The notes beneath the pieces are model-generated. The model saw only the letters and a list, made by a program, of their open reading frames with translations. It searched no databases and was not told the DNA's origin. From the NCBI GenBank assembly GCA_023374025.1, contig SIJG01000004.1, positions 1,175,226-1,239,225 of the forward strand: a stretch of 64,000 bases of DNA, in the 5' to 3' direction. Below, one piece after another: positions 36,701 through 48,665 of this stretch; within the stretch, counting starts at the first letter, position 1, and every line of letters begins with the position of its first letter. A program made the position numbers and the translations under genes. The stretch is from Heterodera schachtii. Taxonomy: Eukaryota; Nematoda; Chromadorea; Rhabditida; Heteroderidae.

Positions 36701-38796
36701 CAAGTGAAGGCAAGTGGAATTTCCTGTACTTTTTCAGCGCATCTAAATAATTCTTATTTTTACAGATCACTGAATTTCTCTCCCTCAAACATTTGCCCTT
36801 TGACGAAGCTGATCCGCACCAAATCCGTGTTGGTTGGTCTCGAGCTGACTCTTCCAATTTGGTAACTTTTATAATTTTAAATATTGAGTTATTGTTTTTT
36901 TAAACATAGACAAAATTTTTTAGATTGGCGAACAACAAAATTCCTTCGCCTTTTCTTCGATGGGCAATAAAGCGACCAATAACATTTTCACCGATTTTGT
37001 CGACCCGTTCTTTGTCGATGAAGTGATCACTTCAGTTTTGGTTAGTTTTGGGTAACTCTTTCTTGTACTTTCTATTAAATTGTTTTCTTAAAGGATGTTG
37101 GGCGTGCCGAAATTCGCTATTACAAAAATGGTCAACCACTTGGCGCGGCATTCACCGACATTCGGGTCTGATAAACGATTTGTGTATCTAATATCAAAAA
37201 TCGTTAATTCCAGTACCAAACCGGCGATATTTATTTCCCCCATGTTGCTACCAAAAATTGCAAAGTGATGGTTAACTTTGGCACCGAAATTCCTGAATCG
37301 ATTGAGGCGGCCAAAGACGAGTCCGGTCTATGCTTGTGGAGGTTTATATGGGAATTATCTCGCAAAACGCGCATATTTGAAATGTCATTTTGTGGTGCCA
37401 TTAACTGTTTAAAAAATTTTTCAGTATGCCCGCCGATGAAGTGCCCGAAGAGACCGAATGGGTCGGCAACGTGGACCGGAAACAGATGGCACCGAGCAGG
37501 AGGCCGATGATCGACAAAGTGACCTAACATAGACAAAAATATGGAAAAACACCAATCCAATTAAGGCACACTGCACAATCATTGCGATGGTTGGACTGCC
37601 CGGCGTTGGAAAAACGACTTGGGTTCGCCAATACCTCAAAGAGCACCCGAATGAAAATTGGATTCTGCTCAACACGGACACCATCCTCGAGGCATCAGAT
37701 CAAATCAAATACAATATTTTAAAAGGGTTTAGGCAATGACGGTCGACGGAATGCCAAGGCATCGAGTGCACCAGGGCAGATGGGACATGGTTCGTATTTC
37801 CGAATTAGGAAGTGCTTATTGTTAGGGGAATTATGTTGGTTAGGTCCGAGGAGCCATTGATGCTCGGAAAAAGGCGCAATTTAGACAATTTTTTAGGAAA
37901 CACCAAATTTATTTGTTTTAAACATTGCCAGGTTATGGGTTTGACGGCCAAAGCATTGAATCGATCCCTTCAAATGGCTTGTCGACGACGGCACAATTAC
38001 ATTTTGGACCAAACCAACGTGTTCAGGGAGGCGCGGAAGCGGAAACTCACCCAATTTCAGGTGCTTTCTTGACTTTTTAGTTTAAAATATCAATAATTTT
38101 TCTGTAGGACTTCCAGCGCAAATGCGTGGTGATCATTCCCAACGAAGCGGAGCACGAACGACGGCTGATCAGACAAGCGCGGGAGACGGGCGGAGGGGGG
38201 CAAATGCCGGCAGAGGCAATGCTCGAAATGAAAGGCAAAACAATACAAAATATTGCTCAACAATTAGTCTTAAACGTTGATTATTAATATAAATTACAGA
38301 TGAGAAACTAATGGTCTCTCGTTTCAGGCCAATTCTCCATCCCATGCACTGAAAGTGAACCCGTCGATGACGTCATTTTTGTTGAACCGCCAATTGAACG
38401 AATCAATGAAGCCATTGAACAGGTGCTGGGACGTATGAGTGTGACGGATAATAACAGCTTAATTATCTCTTCGAATTACTGGATTTTGCTTTCTCTTTAT
38501 GCAGTTTTTTCTGAAGATCCACAAATAAATGTTAATTCTGAGGGAGAGAGGACCAAAAATAAAAGACGGTCTCGTTTAATTGTTTCGAAAGGCACCATCC
38601 TAAAAGGACGGACATCCACGTTTTTCATGCACCATTCAATGTGTGTCCTTTTCAGGTGACGCGTTATAACCAAGAGGGTCGTCCGTGGGTGCGTAATTTC
38701 GGACACCAGCGGACACGTGGACCGGAGTCGTTGATCTCCGATCACTCGGGAATGCCGGCGCCGCGGTTTTTGGGCGTCACCCGAATAGGGATCTGA
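33750..38796 (+). CDS. hnRNP U/UL1-like protein: SAP, SPRY and P-loop kinase-fold domains
   Basis: A nuclear RNA/chromatin-binding protein. ATG 33750 follows a TAATTCAG acceptor. The N-terminal SAP DNA-binding motif is split by an intron (LLPMARVKKELEARG, then LDTKGSAADLAFRLQEYV). A long charged, Lys/Glu-rich coil follows at 34270-35070, then a proline-rich tandem repeat (35470-35700), then acidic linkers (EPDDEDIRQLPDPEQF, DMDDDLFELAAGLPP). The SPRY domain (about 36530-37280) has LMWGGVRANWGVLVPDE, HQIRVGWSRADSSNL and RYYKNGQPLGAAFTDI. The kinase-like domain starts IIAMVGLPGVGKTTWVRQYL (Walker A, about 37590), then NYILDQTNVFREARKRK and VVIIPNEAEHERR. The C-terminus is RPWVRNFG.. to FLGVTRIGI, TGA 38794-38796. 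The order SAP-SPRY-kinase fold is diagnostic. Metazoan hnRNP U proteins usually end in an RGG tail; here it is reduced. Confidence 0.88.
35472..35692 (+). repeat. 57-60 bp tandem repeat encoding Pro-rich units
   Basis: About three and a half units of ACCTCCGCCACCGAAACC plus a variable 39-42 bp, inside the hnRNP U-like gene. In the frame joined to the downstream exons it encodes PPPPPPPKPAQLPFGSDPKP-type units. The other two plus-strand frames are also open across it. Confidence 0.85.
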
Positions 38797-39358
38797 CACC
38801 AAATGTTATCGGATAGCTTTGGTGCGGGGAAACAATGCCAATTTCCTTTTCTGAATTCGACAAATGAGCACCACGGAATGCTAACTTTGGCCGGTTTTAT
38901 TTGTTTGTTCCTCTCTATTTTTGATTTACCGTTCATTTTTCTCCACGACATTAAACTGAAAATGCTTTTCTCCATTTACGTTCTCTCTCTCTCGCTTCTC
39001 CTTTGTATTTACAAAACTACTTCATCAACAGCATTACCCATCTTTTATCTGAATACCTTCTAATCACCTTTTGATTTATTCATTTGTTAGAGACACTGCT
39101 GATACAGTGTTGGACGGACCATCCATCCCAATGCATAAATGAAAACGAAAAATCATTGATTTTTTACATATAAAAAATGGCCATACATTAGAAACAGAAA
39201 AATGAATGATTAAGTTACAAACATTTTGCACAATAAAAGATCATTTTCAGAAGCCTGAAATAGGACAGCTTCGATCATAAATTTTTTTATCGAAAACGAA
39301 AAATCATCCATCCCAGACAGTCGACTGACGACCATTCGCCAGGTTTCACCTCCCCCCA
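38797..39358. other. Convergent 3' flanks
   Basis: 3' flanks of the hnRNP U-like and EBAX-1 genes, AT-rich. A candidate AATAAAAG polyadenylation signal for the plus-strand gene lies at about 39231. No other feature seen. Confidence 0.4.
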
Positions 39359-42300
39359 TTAATCGTCGGATCTGTCCGTCAGCTGTCTCTGCTGCTGCTG
39401 TTGTGACAAAGTGTTTCTCACTGCCGCCATCCCTCCGTTCTTTCGGTTTTTGAATGCCTTTTGCTCCTGCAAATGCTCCAAGAACAAATCCATGTACTTT
39501 CTCCTTCCGTTCTCCTGCTGCTGATGGTGTGGAGGATGATGGTACGGCGGAATGTGGCGAAAGATGTCGCGCACCACCAGTGCCAATTCACAAATCTGAG
39601 AGAAACAAAAGTGTGGCAAAGGGCCAAGTAAACAGATTAGAGATAGGAGAGGTTCCACCAGCCGCCACATTTGAGGGGGAATGAACGATTAGGGCTTAAT
39701 CTATTACGAAGTTTTTTTGTAAATTTTTTAAGCTTTCTTGAAAAGTTTTAAATTTCTGCGGCGAGATTTTTGGGTGCATCCCTCAATTTGAATAGCATTT
39801 CTGCCTTCCTTCTCACTCACATATTCCTGGTCGGAAGCACTGAAGTTGGGGTAGCTCAGTCTGAAAATGAGATTGGTCACCCCAAAGAATGCATTCGGCG
39901 TTCACTTGTGGGAGGCGGCGTTGAAGCAGCAGAGAATGGCGTGGAGCAGCAACTCCTCCACGGGGCCGGCCATCGGATGCAATTCCATGGCCGACTTCGC
40001 CTGTTGAATGCACGTCTTCGCCTGCCCGCTGTTGGCCATTTGCGAGGCCAAAAGACAAACGTCGCTTGAGGCGAGCAGACGCAAAGCACCGGGCAAATGT
40101 TGGAAAAACTGAGGGAAAACGGGGACAAATATTGGAAAAGGGGGGGGGGCGGAATGGCCGACTTTGAAAACGCCGCGGAGCAATTGGAGGAGGACGAAGG
40201 GCGAGTATACACAGGCGAACACCTTCTCGAGAAACAGCCGCACGTAGTCGGGGTCGCCAATCTCCAGGGACACGTCGAGCAGCCAGCAAATCTCGTCGGA
40301 AGAGGGCGGATTCTGTTAAAGAAAAATAGAAAATTGTTAGGGAGGGGGCATCCAAATTAACGGTTCGGCAGACCTTGGCGAATTTGGCGGACGCGCTTTC
40401 CGTGCTGCGCAGTCCGTTCATTGCCGCAATGCCGCACCGATGCGCATTCTTCAGCAGTTGCAATGCTCGCCATTCAATCCGATGCTGCTGTTTGCCGATT
40501 CCCTTTTGCAGTGTCCATTGTTGGTGTGCCGTCTGTTGTTGCTGTTGCGTGTAGTTCGGAAGCTGATGTTGTGCTGGTGTCGGTTGCAAAATGTGCCTCG
40601 GGGGAAAAGCGCTGGCGGCTGCATTCGCCCCGGGCAATGCCATCAACATCAGAGGGGGAGGTGGCGTGGAAAGTGGTGGCTGATGAGCAGTGACATGATG
40701 ATGGTGAGAGTAGCCAATGGTGGACCCAAACGGGGCAACAGACTGCTGCAGGTGAGGCTGAGATGTTTGTTTATGATCCACAACTGTTGGTGGCTGTACT
40801 GCTTGTAGTTGAGGAGGGGGAAGCGAGAGAAAACAACAGGATGAAACCGATGGCGCCTGACCGTTGTGAAGCATTGGTGCCATTGAGACGGCAGCCGTTT
40901 GGCCGTGGAACAGCGGGACGGCTGTGGGCGTAAGCTGCAGATGGTGGCTGTACTGTATGAAGTTGTTGCCGGTGCTGAGGTTGTGCTGCTGAGGATGGAT
41001 AACAACGTTGGGCCCAACAAATTGCTGCGGGGGCGTCGGCGGCGGGGGAACCGAAGGGGAAAAAACAACGGCAGCAGAAGTCGAAGCGGCGGCAGAATGG
41101 ACGGGGAAGAAGTGCTGCTGCTGTTGCTGCTGCGACTGGTGGGAGTGGTGCAGCGGGGAGGGCATCATCAGACGGACGACGCACTGCTGCGGCACAATGC
41201 GTTGGGTCGGCTGGGGATGGGCCGGGGGCGGAAGGGCCGTCGTCGTCGGCTGCTGCTGCTGGGTGTTCTCCAAATGGGCCAAGTACAGGTCGTCGTACCA
41301 ATGGTGGGCAACTCGAAACAAAACCTGCACAACGAAGGGACGTTGACCAATAAAGCCTAATTAATTCATAATTGACCGCCCTTCTTCATTGTTAGATTCC
41401 CACACTCAAATTGCTCCCTCCTCTTACCTCCGGATAAACGCCGCCCCGCTCGGCCGCTTTCTCCACCGCCAAACATGCTTCTTCCAACAGTTTGGTGCCA
41501 CGCTCCTTGCACTGATTGAGCGCCTTTTGGCTTTCCGTTGGCAACAGCGAATTCGCCTCGGGCAGTACGCTGAGTGCCAAAAGTGCCGCTTCCTCCACCA
41601 TGGCAGAGTCGCTGCTTTGGCTGGCCTTGTCCGCCAATGAGGCGGTTTCGGTTGGGGTCAAATGGTTACGCCATGTTTTGCGGATGATCTCCAGCGCCTG
41701 TCGTCCTAATTGTTAAATTAAAAAAATTTTTTCATGTATTTTTAAATATTTCCCCACCAATGTCAAGCACTTGGGCTTGGATCCAGCTGACGTGAGTGCT
41801 GTAAGTGCGTGTACTCCACGATGTCGAGCAGGTGTTGTTCAGCCCGAGCGCGTACAGTGCCACCAAAAGCGAGGCGATGTGCAAATTGCGGTGGGGACCG
41901 TTGCCGCCGGCTATTCCGGCGCCAGCCACGTCAGCGCTGTTGGCCAGCACAGCGCTGAAGATTGGATGTGGCAACGGATTTCCGCCAGCTTCTTGCAGCA
42001 GAGATTTGGCGAATTCGAACAGATGGTGGGCATGGGACTCGCTGGCCTGACTGACCAGCAGGGACTGAATTCGGCTTGCTGCTAAGCAGAGACCGACTCG
42101 ACGCGATTTCTTGGTCAATTGGGGGCGACTGATTGGAGCCGTTAGAATCGACAAAGCCAACGGAAGACGGAAACGAAGCGGAGAAAGAACATGGAGAGGA
42201 ATTGGAGAAGGATGAACGAAATGGGGGCGAGATGGACTTTGAAGTGACGGAAGAAAAAGCATTGGCCGAGACGGGCAGGAAAAACTCGACGTTGGACCGG

Positions 42301-45300
42301 TCTTTGTCCCTGAATATCAAATCACTTTGCTGATTTACCCACCAGTGGTTCTCCTCACTCGTAAAGTTTGTGCATTTTCGGGTCCAAAACCGTCTCCAGC
42401 ACGCGCGCCACTCGCGCGGGGTCGTCTCTGTTCCGCAACAGCAACGACATTTGCACGCTTTTGCGCTGCCGTCGGATAGACTCGCACAAAAGGGGATGGT
42501 CGAACTCGGAAATGAACAAATCTGAACGAAGCAAACTCATTGAACATCAATTATTCATGGATACGTGGTGACGGAAACTTTGTTGAATTATTTCTCGAGA
42601 CTCATTTTTGGCACAAACTTCCAATTATTTTAAATCCAATGCTTTTATGCATACCTTTCTTGAGCATAGACAGCGCAAAATCCATGCCAAGGTCTTCGTC
42701 CGCTTGCGTACGTAAAACGTCCGTTTGACATGGAGGGACCAAATGTTGAGAATTTCTTCATGAATAGTATTATTTTTTATTTAGTTATTTCACATTGTTT
42801 TTCATACCGAGCACCGCCCATTTGAGTCCCGCCTGTATTCGTGTGATTTGCTACGAGTACATTTGTGACGTAATGGGCCAAGCGGAAGGAGGGAATGCCG
42901 GTCGTGCCTGGGGAAGCCTTCTTCGGCACGCTGTTGAGATGCTCTCGGGCGATCGATCGGACTTTCTCTACTCCGTCGGAGTTCAATTCAATGCGATGCA
43001 AAAGGGTGAACAGCTCGGCCTCCATGTGGTTAATCTCCATCTCGCCTAATTTGGTTGCTGCTGCGCCTCGGGGGTTGTCCAACGTGGCGAGCAAGAGATC
43101 GAAGGCGCAATTTCTGCACTGATTGGCGGACGGCAAATGGGGGGACAAAAGTTGGTGCTGATCCCCATCGATAGAGAATTGAAGTAGCGATTGACGATGC
43201 TCGAGGAAGTCTTCTCCAAGTAAAAGCAATTTGGCCAGGAAGGTGGCCCGACTCAGAGTGTCGCGGATCAGTCGAGAAGAGTCGATCAGATGGGGAAAAG
43301 CGCGTGCCAACCATCGCTGGGATTTGGGCAGGTCAACGACGGAGCGACGCCGCGCACTCTGTGGAAGATGGGCTTGTTTGGGGTGCGAGGAAGCAAAGAG
43401 TTGGGAAGACGAACACGGCTAAAGGGGTTTGTTAAAGGAGGGTAATTAGTAAGTTATCGGCATTTATTTTATCGGTTAATTCACCACCTTTGCCCATCGT
43501 TGCCCTCCGCCGGCGGTGTTTTCGGCCCCACTGTCCACCGTCTGTGCCGTGCCCGTCGAATTGTCACCTCCACCGACCGATTCAATGGTCGGCGTTGTGG
43601 TCGACTCAGTGCAATTTCCGTCGTCAATGTCTCCGCCAGAGTTGTGTCCATTATTCGTTGGCTGATGTTCAACGGACATTGTCAACAAATTTGGCAAATT
43701 GTGCTGCATTTGGCACGCCAATTGGTGACCAATGTGAAGCGCCTCTCGAAAATAACCATAGCTAAACAGCGCCTCGCAGCACACAAAGCGAAGTTCGAAT
43801 TCGTCCGATTGAAGATGGTCCGCAAAGGCCTCGGTAAAGAAAGCGTCCAGTTCGGCCTCAAAGGGCTCGCGACTGAAAAAGCGTTTGATTATGTGGTCAA
43901 TTATTAAATGAAAAATGGATTTGTCAAAATGAAGCATGGATAATTCGCCAAAATCAAACAGGGACTGTATCCATGGGGAGGTAAAGGGCGTACGTGTTTC
44001 CAAAGCGAAAAATAGGGCATTGTTGATAAAACCTGCCACCACCGCGCAAAAGCCAAAAATGGGAAATTTTGTAGTATTTTCATGCGGCGCCTTCGACACC
44101 GAAGGAATTACTTTTTTTCAAGAATATTTCAAAAATAACACGGAAAAGCCCGCTGCCGAAGATAAAAAAATCCGTCAGCAAATCAATGGTTCACCTCGCC
44201 CAACTGTCGCCGGTATGCCCCGCTGAGGCGCCTTCGACCCGTCCGAATTGGTCCCGTCCCTTGCGATGTTCCTCTTCGTTTTCGCTGCTGCTTCCGCCCC
44301 CGTCCCGGGTCGTGCCGTCGCCCTCGTCAGCATTGTCCCTCTTCCCATTACGCCTTTTGTCCGTTGTTCGCTGTGCCGTTCTTTCCCGGCGCCGGTCTTT
44401 ATCCTGCTGCTTTTTCCTCCGCTTTCTCCGTCTCCGTGACGACTTTTGTGAAAGGATCACCACCACATCGTCGTTGTTCATCTCCAGCCGGTTCAGTTGC
44501 TGCTCCATCTCGAGCAGTTCGGGTAATTCGAGCAGTTCCAAGTCGCCCAAAAAGGGAATGTTGGAGAAGGGACTGTCCGGCGAAGCGCCCGCCATCGCTG
44601 CATTTTCACCACTTCTACCGCATTTCTGTACCAACAAAACGGGGGAGGTCATTTTGCAGTGCTATCGATTGCCATTTTTGCCTGCTGAATGTCGGCACTC
44701 AGTCGCGTCCCATCGATCAATCGCTGGACAATGGGCGTCGACCAATCGAATTGGCAACACGCGTGGAGAGCGTGGTAAAACGCGGGGAAATGTTGGCGGG
44801 AGAAAGGAGCGTTTTTCTGGGTCAGTCGGTGCCCTTTCGTATCGGTGAGTTGGCCATATGAATTCTAACAATTAACCGGGGCAAAACATTGGTGAAATGC
44901 AAATTAATCATTTTAAATTATTACATTTTCGCATGTTCCCAATTTGCCCAAAATGTTGTAAATGCGCGACACGGCGGCCCTTTGATAGAGTTGGAGCAGC
45001 AAACGGAGGCGCACTTGCTCCTCAGGGCACAGTCGCGGGTTCAGTGCCACCAAACGCCAAAGGGCTGTCAATTCCTTTGTTAATGGGATGCGCATTAGTA
45101 AATGGACATACCTAAATTAAAGTAAAAAACAACGTGACAAAAAAAAAACATTTTACATAAGGGAAGGGGAATAGAAACAATGAAATCAGGCCCGTATGCA
45201 GAAAAACTTTATTTTTAACGCCGGGGTGAAAAGCAGGCACTTGTAGCGGTTAAATGATATTCAAAAAATATTGGGATAATAAAGTCCGGCTGTGGCGATA

Positions 45301-47751
45301 GGCGCCGACGTGAAAGTTTTTGTGATCAGAAATGGAATATTTCTTTTGTCATCCCACAAAATATAACTAGAAAGGTGGAGCGACCAATGTTAATTTGTTG
45401 GCGTTTCTTCGGTTCTGCTGTTCACCAACCTGAAACAGCAAATAAATGCTCAGCTGTCTGGACTGGTTCTGTTGCGCGTTGCTCCGCTGTCCGTTTGGGT
45501 TGCCGGCCAAATGCCAATGTCCGCTGATGGACAGGGACACTTGGTACCAGCGCAGCAGCATCGTGTCAAGCGCCAAACACTGCTCGGTAATGATGCGCAA
45601 AAGTGTTGGCCCATTCGCGTCCATCCGCTGGAGCATTTCGCGCACCTGCAAAACATTTTGGAAAGTCAATCAATCAGAATTCACAATTAGTCTGATCCGG
45701 CAAAATTGAAACCGTCAAAAAACAAAATCAAATCCGAAAAGCCAACCAACAGAGCCTGATCACAATGTTATGTGTGTTTACCATGCCAAGCAAATTCCAA
45801 ATTGACTCGGGTTGTCGTGCGCAGAATGTGCGCTGCAAAGTGCTCCATTCGTGGGCCAACGCGGGCGGCGAAATGAGCAGCGATTGGAACTCGCAGACCA
45901 CGCTCAGTGAGCACGACTTGCGCAGAAAATCCAGCAGAATTTTGTGCACTTCGTCACGTAACGCGTTCTCGTCCATGTACCAAACGGCGGGCTGCGCATG
46001 CGAAAGGCCGGCGGTTGGGTCTAATTGTAAGGGGTGATACCGAACATTTTTAGACAAAATTTTTGAATCTTAATTCGAAAATTCAAAAACAAATGAGTTT
46101 TCATAAAATTTATCGTTTTTTTAACCGGAAGTTTCCCAATGGAATGTGAGTTTTTATTATGTAATCAAAATGAGCTGCTCCCCCCTCCCTCTGATCACCT
46201 GGTGCTCCATGTGTGCAATTGATCGCCGACGTGGGGTCTCGCAAAGCGTCGATCAGTTTCTGCGCGACCGGAATGTACTGAAAATGGGCATCCAATTCAA
46301 CTCTTCCTGCGATAACAGACTTCTCGCGGCAATTCGTTGATCAAATACTGGGCCAACTTCTTCAGGTCCCTGTCCTTCAGTGCGGTGATCGAATCCCAAA
46401 TGGCCACGCGGTACTGAACGGAATCGGGCCGGTGAATGCGTTGGAGGCACGCGGCGACGACATGCTGACACCAATAGGAGGAGTTGGAGCAGGAACAGGA
46501 ACAGGAGACGACCCGACACCTGCAAAGAAAATCCGTTACATAGCTAAACAAAGTCTAAGCCGCTTTACCTGTCCACTCGAATGCTCACATCGAAAAGTGC
46601 CGTCCTTCGTCGCCCCGCCGCCGCTGCTCCGCCGGTGCTCCCACAAACATCGCCAAACCGTTGGTGGTCATTGACGACGGCCGACAAGTGATAGCCTTCA
46701 ATTGTTGGCATTTTCTTTTGCAAAGTTTGGTCTAAAATTGAACCGATTTGGAAGAGTTCGGAGACAGCGCCATTTTGGAAAAGCTGAAAAAGGCATCCAA
46801 TTAATTAGACAATTCATCTTATTCTCATTTTTTTTCACCTGTTCTCCGATCACAAATGGCCCTTCGCTGCAATTTGTCAGACAGCTTAAAGGGGAAAAAA
46901 TTGGGAAATTCGTTGGAATTCGCCTCCATTTGCCTGTAAAGCCTAATGTTATCCGCTGAGTCGGGAAAGCATTGGCGGAGGATGGGCAGCACCAAATGCT
47001 CAGGCAAATGCTCGCCCCGATGTGCCCGCTGTTCGCTGGGCAACCCCGCGTAGGTGGCCTCGATCAGCTCAAAGGAAAGTGCCGAGGCGACCCTTCGCGC
47101 GGCCAATTCGACCAAAGGCGGAATCACCGGCGGTGCGGCTGAAGCAAAACGAGGATTTTTTTCTTAATTTGCTTCTCACCTGTTGTGTTTGAACGCTTGA
47201 TCAACTCGCGCAAAAGCGTATGATCACCATCGGGCAAGAAATCTGAACGCCGTAAAAGTCAATCAGCAAATAACAGCCAAGAAAGGGCAAAAACAATGAC
47301 AATATAAGAATTAATTCCAAAAAATGCCATTTCATGCCTTCGTTTCAAAATGCCAACTTCGCCCCCCCCCAACACACCGTGCATTCCGATGGCGGCTCTT
47401 TCGTCCGTAAGTGTCCAACCCCTCCAGCAGTTGTGGTCAAGTGAGCCCGACTCGCTGCTGTTTTGGCTCGATATTTGCACTTCGTCGTCGTCAAAAAACC
47501 GTTCCGAGTCCTGCAATTTATCAATTCGTCCGTCGGTTGCCCTCTCCGTCTAAATTGTGCCATCATTTGTGTCCACTCACCGCAAATGAAACGCGTTCGT
47601 CCGCCTCGCCGCCGTCCCTTTCCGCGCCGCCCTGCGCTCGGTTGTGCTCCTCCTCCTCCGCCATCATCATCTCCTCCATGCGAAGCACCAACGCGTCCTC
47701 CTCCTCTTCAATTTCTTCCAGTTCATTTTCCTCACTCTGCGAATGCATCAA
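39359..47751 (-). CDS. ebax-1: EBAX-1/ZSWIM8, SWIM-finger substrate receptor of Cullin-RING ligase
   Basis: ZSWIM8 proteins bind Elongin B/C and Cullin to form ubiquitin ligases; in worms EBAX-1 acts in axon guidance receptor quality control, and in mammals ZSWIM8 drives target-directed microRNA decay (family knowledge). Here the N-terminal part has DSERFFDDDEVQ and NCWRGWT, then PPLVELAARRVASALSFELI and SADNIRLYRQMEANSNEF, matching the ZSWIM8 start. The SWIM zinc finger (CxC...CxH) is VVSCSCSCSNSSYWCQHVVA near 46470. Long linkers carry acidic and Gln-rich stretches. The C-terminal half has ALLALSVLPEANSLLPTESQ, KAAERGGVYPEVLFRVAHHW and YDDLY (about 41650-41290), characteristic of ZSWIM8, then a His/Gln/Pro-rich region. 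It ends QQQQQRQLTDRSDD at 39359. There are about 20 exons; the borders are approximate. The start may lie further upstream (see 47807-48190). Confidence 0.86.
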
Positions 47752-47806
47752 ATCATTAAATATTAAAAGGTTCGATAATTGGCATTATATTCCTTTCTCC
47801 AAACCT

Positions 47807-48190
47807 GCGGGTGATGAACGGCGTAGGAATTGGAAGGAAACATCGTCCGAATGATTTGATAATTTATCTTACAAAGTACATAAAGCAACTTCTGAAAATT
47901 ATGCACATCTGAAAATTTATCGGCAATTTTCGCTTCTCTCTCCAGCTCACTGATCAGAGTTTTTTGATTGTTTCCGACTTGGAATTGACAATGTAAATAA
48001 AGCGGAAGAAATGTTTGACAAAGTGTCACTGTCCCTTCCATCAATAGCAAAATCAATGCTTTTGACATTGACAATGAAAGTACATTGTGAGCAGCGGTCG
48101 GAGCTCGCAAAGAAACGATTGCTTTTGTTTGATGAAAGAAAAGTGAGTTGTGTGGAATGGGAGGAAAGAAAGGAGGCCGTGATGACCAAC
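47807..48190 (-). CDS. Candidate 5' exon of ebax-1 or separate small gene
   Basis: A minus-strand open stretch with protein-like composition: MSKALILLLMEGTVTLCQTF, then TLISELEREAKIADKFSDVH and NFQKLLYVLCKINYQIIRTM. It ends HHPQ at a phase-0 GTTTGG donor (about 47806), and the next ebax-1 exon begins in phase 0 at 47738, so splicing to it is possible. ZSWIM8 proteins have no such N-terminal extension that I know of, so this could instead be an unrelated short gene or a chance ORF. Confidence 0.3.
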
Positions 48191-48665
48191 GCCCGGGGGA
48201 TGGGCGATGAAAGCGGCGGGTGAAGCGGAGGGAAACTGAGAGACGGGGAAAGGGTCCATAGCCAACAAACACTCTTTTCTTCTCTTTTTCTTTCTCACCT
48301 CCTGCCACATTTTCCGCTCTCTTTTCCTTTCTCTCTCTCACACAAATGTAAAATGAAATCGGTCGGGAAATGAAAGCCAATTTAGGTACTCGTTGTGATC
48401 AAACTTCGAATACGAACAATTGCAAAAAGTCTTTCTTCATTTTTTGAATAGGATTAGGATTAGGTAAAATACCTATTTCTGCTGCTGGTTTCATTTTCCT
48501 TTTCTGCGCTTCACTCACTGTGCAGGAAAAGCCTAGTTCCTATTACTTCCTTTTTTTCTTTTTATAATTCACTTTGGCGTACTATTTCTTCCCATTTACT
48601 GATGAAAAGACAGAATTTATTCCGTTCGAATGCTTACCTTAAATAATTTTTACTTCATTTTCAGA
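48191..48665. other. Divergent upstream region, ebax-1 / basic coiled protein
   Basis: Probable shared promoter region of two divergent genes. It contains C/T-rich runs (48275-48340), the direct repeat GGATTAGGATTAGG at about 48452 and the interrupted palindrome AGGTAAAATACCT just after it. No ORF of interest. Confidence 0.4.

Noticed and set aside
40649..41360. Multiple long ORFs in all frames at the Gln/His/Pro-rich part of EBAX-1
   Set aside because: CAG/CAC/CCN repeats keep several frames open; only the minus-strand frame that continues into the VLFRVAHHW exon is the gene.
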